Origin: Sphingomonas sp. CBMAI 2297
Lineage (GTDB): Bacteria; Pseudomonadota; Alphaproteobacteria; Sphingomonadales; Sphingomonadaceae
Direction of reading: 5' to 3'
NCBI RefSeq assembly: GCF_029870595.1
Contig: NZ_JAPDIR010000005.1
Coordinates: 1 to 64,000 of the forward strand
DNA: 64,000 nucleotides
The position numbers were made by a program, and so were the translations under genes. Below the pieces are notes generated by a model. That model was not told the origin of the DNA. It ran no database searches and saw nothing but the letters and a program-made list of their open reading frames with translations. Positions within the stretch are counted from its first letter, which is position 1. Every line of letters starts with the position of its first letter. Of this stretch, positions 43,696 through 52,082 are shown one piece after another.

Positions 43696-44063
43696 AATGA
43701 CCGGTACATAATGTTGATGGACCCAAAAGTCCAATGCCTTGCGGCGCCTCCGCGTTCCACCCCCGTTAACCACTGTATTTTCACGGGTGTGAACTTGCCG
43801 GTCAGTGGGATTACGCGATTCACATGGTTGAATCCACTCGACTCACCAGTTGGCGAAACCATGTGGCGGCTCCAGCGCGAGTTTCTGGTGCATTACGCGC
43901 GCATTCCCGCAGATCTTCCGAATTGATCGGCGAGATGATCGCGGGTCCGTCGCGCAGTTCTTGGGCAGCCATGGCATCGTGCAATCTGCCGCAACGATAC
44001 CCCCTGCGCCACCGGCGCCATTTATACGCTTGCCCTAGTTTGCACCAAAATGGAGTAATTTAA
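43696..44063. promoter_or_regulatory. Divergent control region between tetR and fixJ-like gene
   Basis: These 368 bases separate divergent genes. TGACCGGTAC (43698-43707) matches the half-site seen in the efflux operators, suggesting autoregulation. On the minus strand TTGGAC and TTATGT, 17 bases apart, form a candidate tetR promoter only about ten bases from the ATG, so the message could be leaderless. Another TGACCGG on the minus strand lies around 43797-43804. TTAACCA is at 43766-43772. GGAG at 44052-44055 serves the fixJ-like gene. Confidence 0.5.
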
Positions 44064-44687
44064 ATGGACGGCCAGCGTCTGGTGCACATCATCGACGACG
44101 AGGACAGCGTCCGGAACTCGATCGGGTTCATGCTGCGGACGACGGGCTATGCCGTGCGCCTATGGTCCTCGGGCGCCGCATTCCTTCGCGAGCTGCGCGG
44201 CATCGAGCCGGGCTGCATCCTGCTCGACATCCGCATGCCCGAGATCGACGGGTTGCAGGTGCAGCAGCAGATCAACGAACGCGGCGCCGCCATGCCCGTG
44301 ATCGTGCTCACCGGGCATGGCGATGTGGCGATCGCCGTGAAGGCGATGCGCGGGGGCGCGATCGACTTTCTCGAAAAGCCGTTCGAGGCCGATCGGCTGC
44401 TCGGCGCGATCGACAAGGCCTTTGAGCGCATGCGCGAGTCGAACGGCGCCTCGCGCACCGATGCGGCCCGCACCCAGCTCGCCAACCTCTCCGCCCGCGA
44501 GCGCGAGGTGCTGGACGGGCTCGCGGCGGGCTTCCCCAACAAGACCATCGCCTATGATCTCGGCATCTCGCCGCGCACGGTGGAAGTCCACCGCGCCAAT
44601 CTGATGCAGAAGCTCGGTGCGCGCAGCCTCTCGGAAGCGCTGCGCGTCACCTTCATCGCCGAGATGGGCGAGATCCAGCGCCCATAG
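44064..44687 (+). CDS. FixJ-family response regulator, orphan
   Basis: A 207-residue regulator with an N-terminal receiver (acidic pair IIDDEDS, phosphoacceptor in ILLDIRMPEIDG, Lys in FLEKPFEAD) and a C-terminal LuxR-type HTH (LSAREREVLDGLAAG and SPRTVEVHRANLMQKL). This is the FixJ/TodR layout. No histidine kinase gene is next to it, so its partner is elsewhere. GGAG lies eight bases before the ATG. Confidence 0.92.
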   Translation: MDGQRLVHIIDDEDSVRNSIGFMLRTTGYAVRLWSSGAAFLRELRGIEPGCILLDIRMPEIDGLQVQQQINERGAAMPVIVLTGHGDVAIAVKAMRGGAIDFLEKPFEADRLLGAIDKAFERMRESNGASRTDAARTQLANLSAREREVLDGLAAGFPNKTIAYDLGISPRTVEVHRANLMQKLGARSLSEALRVTFIAEMGEIQRP

Positions 44688-44690
44688 CGC

Positions 44691-45302
44691 TCAGAACCAG
44701 CCGGCGGTCTCGCCCAGCATCAGGATGCCCGCGGCGATGAACAGCACCGCGGCGATGCCGTGCACGAGCCGGAGCGGCACGCGCTTGAGCAGGGCGTTGC
44801 CGAGGAACACCGCCGGCACATTGGCGAGCATCATGCCCAGGGTGGTGCCCGCGGTGACCGCCCACACATTGTGGAACTTCGCGCCCAACGCCACCGTGGC
44901 GAGCTGGGTCTTGTCCCCCATCTCGACCAGGAAGAAGGCGATGGCGGTGGTGACGAAGGCGCCGAAACGGGCCGGCTTGTCCTCCAGATCGTCGATCTTG
45001 TCGGGGATCAGCGTCCACAGCCCCATCGCGATGAACGAAGCGGCGATCAGATAGCGGAACCAGCTGCCCTGGAGCAGCGCGGCGGCTTCCGAGCCGACCA
45101 GCGCGGCGAGGAAATGATTGGCCAAGGTCGCGACCAGGATGCCAAGGATGATCGGCACCGGCTTCTTGAAGCGGGTGGCGAGCAGGATGGCGAGCAGCTG
45201 GGTCTTGTCGCCGATCTCGGCGAGCGCGACGAGCGCGGTGGAACTGAGCAGGGCTTCCAAGGGACATACTCCGGGCCGGACGGAGACGAAATCCAACGAC
45301 AT
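44691..45302 (-). CDS. TMEM165/GDT1-family (UPF0016) divalent cation transporter, likely Mn exporter
   Basis: A 203-residue membrane protein with six helices in two inverted halves. Each half carries the signature E-x-G-D-K-T (EIGDKT and EMGDKT). Members transport Mn or Ca, and bacterial ones are often under the manganese riboswitch, as here. The start is taken as the ATG at 45302, because its Shine-Dalgarno GGGGAGG lies in the riboswitch-controlled hairpin. A TTG at 45260 with GGAG eight bases upstream would give the more usual N-terminus MEALLSST and is a real alternative. Confidence 0.88.
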   Translation of the reverse strand: MSLDFVSVRPGVCPLEALLSSTALVALAEIGDKTQLLAILLATRFKKPVPIILGILVATLANHFLAALVGSEAAALLQGSWFRYLIAASFIAMGLWTLIPDKIDDLEDKPARFGAFVTTAIAFFLVEMGDKTQLATVALGAKFHNVWAVTAGTTLGMMLANVPAVFLGNALLKRVPLRLVHGIAAVLFIAAGILMLGETAGWF

Positions 45303-45336
45303 CGCACCTCCCCGCCCGGCAAGAGCGGAGATGCGA
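45300..45336 (-). promoter_or_regulatory. Shine-Dalgarno-sequestering hairpin (riboswitch expression platform)
   Basis: In the RNA, UCGCAUCUCC (45336-45327) pairs with GGAGGUGCGA (45311-45302) over ten base pairs including one U-G wobble. The right arm contains the ribosome binding site and reaches into the start codon at 45302. It follows directly after the manganese aptamer, so binding of metal should free or expose the site. Confidence 0.65.
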
Positions 45337-45337
45337 C

Positions 45338-45450
45338 GCCATTGGTCTCGCCCGAACGGTGACCCGTCCCTCCCGCGCCATGGCCTCTCGGCCAAGTATG
45401 TTGACGCGGGAGCCCGCGCGTCGGCGCGGCTGGCTACTCCCCAAATAGCG
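45338..45450 (-). ncRNA. yybP-ykoY manganese riboswitch
   Basis: Reading the minus strand, the conserved elements come in the right order: GGGGAGTAGCC (45442-45432), then a variable stem, CAACATACTT (45403-45394), a second stem, and GAGACC (45349-45344). These are the core of the yybP-ykoY aptamer (Rfam family of that name), which binds Mn2+. It precedes a GDT1-family gene, a typical target. The stems were matched by eye only. Confidence 0.85.
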
Positions 45451-45518
45451 AGTTGCTGCCGAGGCAGCACATGCGGGCCCCTAGGGCAGCTACCCCCGGA
45501 AATCCAGCATTTTGTGGT

Positions 45519-46043
45519 TCAGCGCGCCAGGCTGAGCAGGGGATTCTCCGCCGCGGGCGCCGGATCCGGCTCGCCGCGCAGCGAGGCGAGCAAATCGCCG
45601 ATCGAGCGTATCGGCGTCGAATCGAGGAAACGGCTGCCCCAGTCGCGCGCCAGCGCCGCGGCGTCGGCACCCGTATCCGCCAGGATCGAGGGAAAGGCGA
45701 TGCGCAGGCGCGGCCCGGCGAACAGCTGCTCGGGCGAAGCCGCCACCGCCGATCCCAGCGGCCGCACGAACACCGCGCCGGCCACCTTCTCGACATAGGA
45801 AGCCGGCGAAAGCCGTGCCCACCAGGTCACCGCGAAACAGCCGATGCCGTGCGCGACCAGGATCACCGGGCGCTCCGTCAGGCGCACCGCCTCGTCGAGC
45901 CGGGCGGCCCACAGGTTGCGCCCGCCCCCGCCAAGCTCGATGATCTGCCCGGCATGCGCCAGCAGGTTGCGATCGGGACGGTCGGCGCGATCATAGATGG
46001 TCAATGTCGGAAGCGACGGATCGAAGAGGCCATTCTCGGGCAT
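45519..46043 (-). CDS. RBBP9/YdeN-like alpha/beta hydrolase, probably inactive
   Basis: A 174-residue protein with the RBBP9-like fold: LPTLTIYDRADRPDRNLL near the N-terminus, then VILVAHGIGCFAVTWWA and VAGAVFVRPLGSA. Active members have HSLG with a Ser nucleophile; here that residue is Gly66 (HGIG). The C-terminal His of the triad is not seen either. So it is likely a non-catalytic binding protein or pseudoenzyme. GGGAG lies upstream of the ATG at 46043. Confidence 0.72.
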   Translation of the reverse strand: MPENGLFDPSLPTLTIYDRADRPDRNLLAHAGQIIELGGGGRNLWAARLDEAVRLTERPVILVAHGIGCFAVTWWARLSPASYVEKVAGAVFVRPLGSAVAASPEQLFAGPRLRIAFPSILADTGADAAALARDWGSRFLDSTPIRSIGDLLASLRGEPDPAPAAENPLLSLAR

Positions 46044-46274
46044 TCGCTTATCTCCCTTGCCGGGCGGTAAGGCACGCTCAACGAGTCGCCAGCCTATTCC
46101 TACCCTGCCACTATGCAATCGCCCCTGCGCCAGGATGTTTTCCCGGCGCGCCGAAATAATCGACCCCCTCTGTGACTCTCCCGTGTCCGAATATTGCAGA
46201 AAGTTCATCTTGCGGAGAACTGTCGGCCACCCGGGCGGGTGCAGTCTCGCCTCTCCACAAGCAGGAGAGTGCCA

Positions 46275-46541
46275 ATGTTCAGGAAGCTGATGATCGCCGG
46301 AGCCTCGCTCGCCATGCTCGCCGCGGCGACGCCTTCGATCGCGGCGCCGTGCCGCGATGCGCATGGCAAGTTCATGAAGTGCCCCACCAAGCCCGCGGCC
46401 ACGCCCGCCAAGCCCGCGACCGCGGCCAAGCCTGCAGCCATGCCCGCCAAGCACACGGCCACGCCCGTCAAGGCGACTCACTGCAAGGACGCCAAGGGCA
46501 AGTTCGTGAAGTGCGGCACGGCGGGCGCCAAGCCGGCCTGA
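46275..46541 (+). CDS. Small secreted protein with a duplicated CxDAxGKFxKC motif
   Basis: An 88-residue protein with a signal peptide ending PSIAA. The mature part is CRDAHGKFMKC, then about 30 residues of Lys/Ala/Pro/Thr-rich linker, then CKDAKGKFVKC. The two 11-residue cysteine motifs are near copies, and each could form its own disulfide. The linker is strongly basic, so the protein may bind anions, nucleic acid or the cell surface. GGAG lies upstream of the ATG. The gene ends at a good terminator. No family was recognised. Confidence 0.72.
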   Translation: MFRKLMIAGASLAMLAAATPSIAAPCRDAHGKFMKCPTKPAATPAKPATAAKPAAMPAKHTATPVKATHCKDAKGKFVKCGTAGAKPA

Positions 46542-46604
46542 CCCATCTCCGGGCCTGGCCGCCTCCCTCTGGCCGGGCCCGGACATTTCCTACCAGCAAC
46601 TCCG

Positions 46605-46630
46605 AAGCCGGCGGCAACCCGCCGGCTTTT
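46605..46630 (+). terminator. Intrinsic terminator
   Basis: Ten-base arms AAGCCGGCGG / CCGCCGGCTT with a CAAC loop are followed by TT, so the stem runs into a T4 tract. It ends the transcript of the small secreted protein. The rest of the 46542-46940 gap shows no gene or clear promoter to me. Confidence 0.75.
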
Positions 46631-46940
46631 CGTTCGTCAGCCCCGCGCGCGAGCGATCCGGCTTCGTCGCAATAGGCACCACCCCGGTCGCTTAACGGAG
46701 GAAGCCGCCCCCCGCTCCCCGCAGCGTACCCCCTGCGCCCGTGCTTCAATCGTGAAGACGGCGCAGCGAGCGGGCGGGCTACCGGGCGACATCCTGGACG
46801 ATCGGGTCGGCGAAATTTCCCAAGCGAAATGGCCAGAGCGCGATGCAGCCCCGCCGCGCGAGCGAAAGAGGGAGTGGCCCGCAATGCGAGAAGCCTGAGC
46901 GACAGGCTCTCGCCGCGGCCCACAAGCAAAAGGGCTGACA

Positions 46941-49900
46941 ATGATAAATCGAACCAGGACCATGACTCGCCTGTTGCGGGACTCGACGGCGCTTTGCGGC
47001 GCTCTGCTGATCGCCGTGCCGGCCTTGGCGCAGGAAGCCGCCCCCGCCGCGGCACCCGCACAGGATAGTGCCGCCGCCGCACCGGCCGCGGCCGCGCAGG
47101 AAGCGCCCGGCGACTCGATCGTCGTCACCGGCTCGCTGATCCGGCGCACCGACACGGAGACGCCGTCGCCGGTGACCGTGCTCTCGGCCGAGACGCTGGA
47201 GCAGCGCGGCCTGAACACCGTCACCGAAGCGGTGCAGCGCCTGTCGGCGGGCAATGCCGGCACGATCACCCAGGGCTGGAACGCGGGCGGCAACTTCGCC
47301 GCGGGCGCCAGCGCGATCTCGCTGCGCGGCCTCACCGTGCAGGCCACGCTGACCATCTTCGACGGCCTGCGCATGGCGCCCTATCCGCTCGCGGACGACG
47401 GCCAGCGCAACTTCGTCGACATGAACACCATCCCGAACGCGATCATCGAGCGGATCGACGTGCTGAAGGACGGCGCTTCGTCGACCTATGGCGCCGACGC
47501 GGTGGCCGGCGTGATCAACGTGATCACCAAGAAGGAGATCAAGGGGCTGCACGCCAATGTCTCGGCCGGCATCTCGCAGCGCGGTGACGCGGGCGAGCAG
47601 CGCGCCGACCTGACCTGGGGCTATGGCGACCTGAACGAGCAGGGCTTCAACGTCTATGTCAGCGGCGAGTATATGAAGCAGGACCCGCTCTGGGCGCGCG
47701 ACCGCGACTATCCGTTCAACACCAAGGACTGGAGCCGCATCTGCAACGCGGGCGGCGCCTGCATGCATAACCTGAACTGGAACGGCGTCAGCCCCGACGG
47801 GACCGTCAACGGCCTCTCCTCCGTTCCCGGTGTCGCACTGGTTCGTCCGGTGACGACTCCCGGCAGCCCCGTCGGCTCGGGGCGCTATTCCTACGTCGCC
47901 ACATCGAACCCCTGCGGCCGCTGGACGCCGTACCAGCTCTCGGCCGCGCAGATCGCACGGACGACCACTGCGCCAGCAAGCGGCCTGGTCTGCCAGGGCG
48001 ACCCGGCGGAGTATCTGATGCTGCTGCCGGACGTGGAGCGCTTCGGCGTGTCCACGCGATTCACCGCCAATATCGGGGAATCGCACCAGTTCTACGCACA
48101 GGCGAACTATTACAAGTCGAGCGTCGTCGGAACCGCGGTGCCGCACAGCCTTGGCGGTACGCCGCCAGATCCCAGCTCGGTGGGCACCTACAGCGTGATC
48201 ATGCCGGTCTATGTCTGCGCTGCCGGCAGAGGCACGCCCAACGGGCTGAACACGGGTTGCGACGCCACCAACGGCACGCTCAACCCGCAAAATCCCTATG
48301 CTGCGGCCGGCCAGACCGCGCAGCTCCTCTTCCGAACCGATCGCCCGCGCAGGGACGAGGCGATCTCGCGTGCGCTGCGCGGTACGATCGGCCTCTCGGG
48401 TCAGCTCGCCGGCTTCGACTATTCGGCGAGCTTCGTCGCCGCCAACTCCAAGCTCACCCGCACCCAGTACAACTATGTGAAGGCACAGCGGGTGATGGAC
48501 GTGCTCGCGCGCGGCACGTTCAACTTCACCAACCCGTCCGCCAATCCGCAAAGCGTCTGGGATTATATCATGCCGGACAACACCACGGTGTCGAACTCGG
48601 ACCTGTGGCAGGCGACCGCGAGCCTGTCGCGGCACGTGCTCGACCTGCCGGGCGGCGGCGTCGATGCGGCGGGCGGCCTCTCCTATCGCTATGAGTCGAT
48701 CATCTCGCCAAGTGCCAACCCCGGCAACGAAACCAGCCCCTGGGATCGCTACTACAATATCAACGCGGTCGGCACCTCGGGCAGCCGCAAGGTCTTCTCG
48801 GCCTTTGGCGAAATCCAGGCAGCGGCACTGGACAAGATCGAGCTGAACCTCTCGGGCCGCTATGATTCCTATTCGAGCGGGCAGAAGAATTTCTCGCCCA
48901 AGGTCGGTGCCAAGATCACCCCGATCCGGGCCCTTGCGGTGCGCGGCACCTGGTCGAAGGGCTTCCGCATCCCGAGCTTCAACGAGGCCTATGGCACGCC
49001 GACCACCGGCTTCATCTCGCGCGGCGGCGGCACCTTCTGCCAGACCTATGCGAGCTTCTGCGCGGCGCATGGCAACAACGCCTATGCCACCCAGCAATTC
49101 TCGCTGGGCCTCACCAATGTGGGCAACCCCGCGCTGCGGCCGGAGAAGTCGGAAAGCCTGACCGCCGGCATGATCTTCGAACCGATCCGCGGGCTGAGCT
49201 TCACGGTCGATTTCTGGCGGATCAGGGTCAAGGACCAGATCGTCGGCGTGAACAACACCGCGCCGGTGGTCGACGCCTATTATCGCAACAACGGCGTCGT
49301 GAACATTCCGGGCATCACCGTCCGGCCCGGCATCATCGACCCGGCCAATCCGAACGCGCTGCCGCATATCGGCTCCATCCAGGCCCTCTATGCCAATGCC
49401 AACCGGCAGATCGTCCAGGGCGTCGACGTCGGCTTCAACGCGAATCTGAAGCTGACCGAGGGCGTGCGCTGGATCAGCTCGCTCGATGTCTCGTACCTCG
49501 ACAAGAACCACCTCACGCTGGTCGACCCGATCACCGGCGTGGCCCAGCCCCCGCAGCGCTATGAGGACACGCTGAGCCCGTGCAACAACACCTCGTGCTC
49601 GGGATCGCCGCGCTGGCGGGCCAGCTGGCAGAACACGCTGCAGCTCGGCGCCACCAGCGTGACGGCCACCGCCTATTACACGGCCGGCTATCATGTGTCG
49701 CAGGTCGACCTGGGCGCGACTCCGTTCGACTGCCAGAGCGCGATCGAGAATGGCACGCAGACCTATGACGATGATTCGCCGGTGCAGTGCCGCTCGAAGG
49801 ACATCTGGAACGTCGACCTCACCATCCAGCATCGGATCAACGACAATTTCGCCCTGTCGCTGAACGTGATGAACCTGCTCGACACCAAGCCGCCCTTCGA

Positions 49901-50000
49901 TGCGGACGCCGCCTATAGCGGCTTCGGCTACAACCCGGCCTGGGCCGGCCCGAACATCATGGGCCGCTATTTCCGCGTCGGCGCGAAGATCGACTTCTAG
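46941..50000 (+). CDS. TonB-dependent outer-membrane receptor
   Basis: A 1019-residue receptor. After a signal peptide (ending about AVPALAQ) and an Ala/Pro-rich linker comes the TonB-box-like DSIVVTGSLI, then the plug domain with SPVTVLSAETLEQRG and IERIDVLKDGASSTYGADAVAG. A large C-terminal beta-barrel ends in a terminal Phe (VGAKIDF), as needed for outer-membrane insertion. Length is typical of large sphingomonad receptors; there is no FecA-like signalling domain. The substrate could be a siderophore, a glycan or an aromatic compound. AAGGG lies six bases before the ATG. Confidence 0.93.
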   Translation: MINRTRTMTRLLRDSTALCGALLIAVPALAQEAAPAAAPAQDSAAAAPAAAAQEAPGDSIVVTGSLIRRTDTETPSPVTVLSAETLEQRGLNTVTEAVQRLSAGNAGTITQGWNAGGNFAAGASAISLRGLTVQATLTIFDGLRMAPYPLADDGQRNFVDMNTIPNAIIERIDVLKDGASSTYGADAVAGVINVITKKEIKGLHANVSAGISQRGDAGEQRADLTWGYGDLNEQGFNVYVSGEYMKQDPLWARDRDYPFNTKDWSRICNAGGACMHNLNWNGVSPDGTVNGLSSVPGVALVRPVTTPGSPVGSGRYSYVATSNPCGRWTPYQLSAAQIARTTTAPASGLVCQGDPAEYLMLLPDVERFGVSTRFTANIGESHQFYAQANYYKSSVVGTAVPHSLGGTPPDPSSVGTYSVIMPVYVCAAGRGTPNGLNTGCDATNGTLNPQNPYAAAGQTAQLLFRTDRPRRDEAISRALRGTIGLSGQLAGFDYSASFVAANSKLTRTQYNYVKAQRVMDVLARGTFNFTNPSANPQSVWDYIMPDNTTVSNSDLWQATASLSRHVLDLPGGGVDAAGGLSYRYESIISPSANPGNETSPWDRYYNINAVGTSGSRKVFSAFGEIQAAALDKIELNLSGRYDSYSSGQKNFSPKVGAKITPIRALAVRGTWSKGFRIPSFNEAYGTPTTGFISRGGGTFCQTYASFCAAHGNNAYATQQFSLGLTNVGNPALRPEKSESLTAGMIFEPIRGLSFTVDFWRIRVKDQIVGVNNTAPVVDAYYRNNGVVNIPGITVRPGIIDPANPNALPHIGSIQALYANANRQIVQGVDVGFNANLKLTEGVRWISSLDVSYLDKNHLTLVDPITGVAQPPQRYEDTLSPCNNTSCSGSPRWRASWQNTLQLGATSVTATAYYTAGYHVSQVDLGATPFDCQSAIENGTQTYDDDSPVQCRSKDIWNVDLTIQHRINDNFALSLNVMNLLDTKPPFDADAAYSGFGYNPAWAGPNIMGRYFRVGAKIDF

Positions 50001-50023
50001 AACCGCCGAGAGAGGCCAACTCC

Positions 50024-50054
50024 GGGGGAGCGGCATTGCCGTTCCCCCTTTTTT
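50024..50054 (+). terminator. Strong intrinsic terminator
   Basis: An 11-base stem (GGGGGAGCGGC with GCCGTTCCCCC, one G-U pair) around ATT is followed by six Ts. It ends the receptor transcript and separates it from the DUF3649 gene set. Confidence 0.88.
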
Positions 50055-50091
50055 GTCCCGATCACGCAGCCATGGCTGCGCCTTCCGCTAA

Positions 50092-50106
50092 TGCGATTGA
50101 CTCGCA
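50092..50106. promoter_or_regulatory. Palindrome, possible Fur-type box
   Basis: Five-base arms TGCGA and TCGCA flank TTGAC. It lies between the terminator and the iron-related gene set, where a Fur box would be expected. The match to the Fur consensus is loose, so this is tentative. Confidence 0.35.
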
Positions 50107-50158
50107 ATATACCATTCCCTAACGAGCCCGCCACATGGTGTTTCAAAAGGGATCCGCG

Positions 50159-50299
50159 ATGAAATCCTTCTTCCGCAGCGCGCTGCTCGCCGGCGCCATG
50201 CCCCAGCCCGTCCGGGCCGCGGGGCCGCGCGAGGAAGCGGATGGGGATGGGCGCGGCAACGAAACCATCGCCACCCGCACGCCCCCTTTCGCATACTGA
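50159..50299 (+). pseudogene. Possible remnant of a receptor gene
   Basis: A 46-codon frame starts MKSFFRSALLAGAMPQPVRA, which looks like a signal-peptide start, but it ends soon after in unstructured sequence (GNETIATRTPPFAY). DUF3649-PepSY-DUF3325 sets are usually preceded by a siderophore receptor gene, so this may be what is left after an internal deletion. It could also be an unrelated small gene. The inference is weak. Confidence 0.3.
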
Positions 50300-50313
50300 T
50301 CCCGGACACGCGC

Positions 50314-50616
50314 ATGGCGGGGGCAGCACGACAACGCGCCGGATGGCGCTACCGCGCCAATGTCGCGGCGCGCACGGCGGCGGGAACGGTCGGCGCCTAT
50401 GCGGTCGCCGCCCTGTTCGCCGCGGCGCTGGCGCGCGTGCTGCCGATGCCGAAGGTGGAGGCGATCATGCCGGCGACGCTGCTCGCCTTTCTCGTCGGGC
50501 CGGCGGTCACCCTCTGGGCGTTCCTTGCCCGTGACCCCTGGCGTGCCTGGGCGGGAGTGATCCTGCCCGCCGCGCTCTTCGCCGCGATCGGCTGGCTCGC
50601 GGGCGCACCGGCATGA
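50314..50616 (+). CDS. DUF3649 membrane protein
   Basis: A 100-residue protein with three hydrophobic helices and a basic N-terminus (RQRAGWRYRANVAARTAAG). The pattern, and the neighbours, match the DUF3649 family found next to siderophore receptors and PepSY proteins. The stop overlaps the PepSY start by four bases (ATGA). The role is unknown, probably in iron-siderophore handling at the inner membrane. Confidence 0.78.
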   Translation: MAGAARQRAGWRYRANVAARTAAGTVGAYAVAALFAAALARVLPMPKVEAIMPATLLAFLVGPAVTLWAFLARDPWRAWAGVILPAALFAAIGWLAGAPA

Positions 50617-52082
50617 GCGCGGTCCGCGATGGCGCGCGCCAGGTCATGGCGTGGCTGCACGGCTGGACCGGGCTACTGCTCGGCTGGGTATTGTTCGTCA
50701 TGTGCCTCGCCGGCACGCTCAGCGTGTTCAAGCCGGAGATCGGCCAGTGGATGCGCCCGGAGACCCGCGCCACCGCCGACCCCGCCGACGCCGTGCAGGC
50801 GGCGACCGACTGGCTGGCGCGGAACACCAGCGGCTCGACCGGCTGGTACCTCACCGCCCCGAGCGCCCGGACCAACACGGTCGAGGCCGCCTATGACAGC
50901 GACGGCGGCTTCGTCTATCGCGCGCTCGATCCGGCGAGCGGCGCTCCCGCACCACGCGAGACGCTGGGCGGCGAGTTCTTCTACCGCCTCCATTTCGAGC
51001 TGGAGCTGCCCTATCCCTGGGGCCGGCTGCTCGCCTCGATCGCGGCGATGGCGATGCTGGTCGCGCTGATCACCGGGGTCATCGCGCATCGCCGCATCTT
51101 CAAGGACTATTTCACTTTCCGCCCGGCCAAGGGGCAGCGCTCCTGGCTCGACGGGCACAATGCGCTGGGCGTGCTGGCCACGCCCTTCCATCTGATGATC
51201 ACCTTCACCGGGCTGGTCACGCTCGCCTCGCTCAACATGCCCTGGGCCATGTCCGCCACCTATGGCAAGGATCTGGCGGCGGTGTACCATGACCTCGCGC
51301 CGGGCGTGGCGGAACGGCCCAGGGCCAACGCGCCCGCGCCGCTGGCCCCGATCGCCCCGATGCTGCGCGAGGCGCAGCGCCGGCTCGGGGGCACGATCGG
51401 CCGCGTCTATGTGGTCAACCCGGGCGACAAGGCCGCGGTTGTCACTGTGTTCCGCTCGGATGCCGACCAGCTCGGCTTCACCCCGGGCGAGATCAGCTTC
51501 GACGGCGCGACCGGCAGACCGCTCCGCGCCTGGCGGGAGAATCGCGGCGCGGTCCAGACCTATAATGTCGTCTACGGCCTCCACATGGCCCGCTTCGCCT
51601 CGATCGCGACTCGCTGGCTCTATTTCCTGGGCGGCGCGATGCTCACCCTGGCGATCGCGACGGGCCTGGTCCTCTGGATCGTCAAGCGTCGCGAGCGGGC
51701 GCCGCTCTCGCTCGGCAATCGCGTGCTCGAGCGATTGAACGCCGGCGTGCTGGCCGGCGTGCCGCTGGGCTGCGCCACCTATCTCCTCGCCAATCGCCTG
51801 TTGCCGCTCGGCCTTGCCGGCCGCGCCGAGCTGGAGATCTCGGCGGCGCTGTGGACCGCCGCCGCCGCGCTGGCGATCGGCGCCGCGCTGCCGCCGCGCT
51901 GGGCCTGGCCGCTGCTCATCGGCGCGACGGCGCTCGCCTGCGCGCTCGCGGCGCTCATCGGCCTTGTAGTGAGCGTCATGTCGGGGGTGCTGCTGGCCGT
52001 CGCCGCCGCGCTTGCCCTGCTCGCCGCGAAACAGCTGCGCGGCCCGAAGCAGCGCCCCGAGCGCAGGCGGCGCGCGGCATGA
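50613..52082 (+). CDS. PepSY-associated transmembrane protein (putative ferric-siderophore reductase)
   Basis: A 489-residue protein with an N-terminal helix followed by GTLSVFKPEIGQWMRPE, several more helices and a large periplasmic PepSY-type loop (about residues 30-130 and 215-310). Such proteins are thought to reduce ferric siderophores in the periplasm. YGLHMARFASIATRWLYFLGGAMLTL is a typical helix near a heme-like His. It sits between DUF3649 and DUF3325 genes with four-base overlaps on both sides. Confidence 0.85.
   Translation: MSAVRDGARQVMAWLHGWTGLLLGWVLFVMCLAGTLSVFKPEIGQWMRPETRATADPADAVQAATDWLARNTSGSTGWYLTAPSARTNTVEAAYDSDGGFVYRALDPASGAPAPRETLGGEFFYRLHFELELPYPWGRLLASIAAMAMLVALITGVIAHRRIFKDYFTFRPAKGQRSWLDGHNALGVLATPFHLMITFTGLVTLASLNMPWAMSATYGKDLAAVYHDLAPGVAERPRANAPAPLAPIAPMLREAQRRLGGTIGRVYVVNPGDKAAVVTVFRSDADQLGFTPGEISFDGATGRPLRAWRENRGAVQTYNVVYGLHMARFASIATRWLYFLGGAMLTLAIATGLVLWIVKRRERAPLSLGNRVLERLNAGVLAGVPLGCATYLLANRLLPLGLAGRAELEISAALWTAAAALAIGAALPPRWAWPLLIGATALACALAALIGLVVSVMSGVLLAVAAALALLAAKQLRGPKQRPERRRRAA

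Noticed and set aside
46779..50036. A 1085-codon open frame on the minus strand
   Set aside because: It mirrors the TonB-dependent receptor. The receptor has a signal peptide, TonB box and terminal Phe, so the antisense frame is a shadow.
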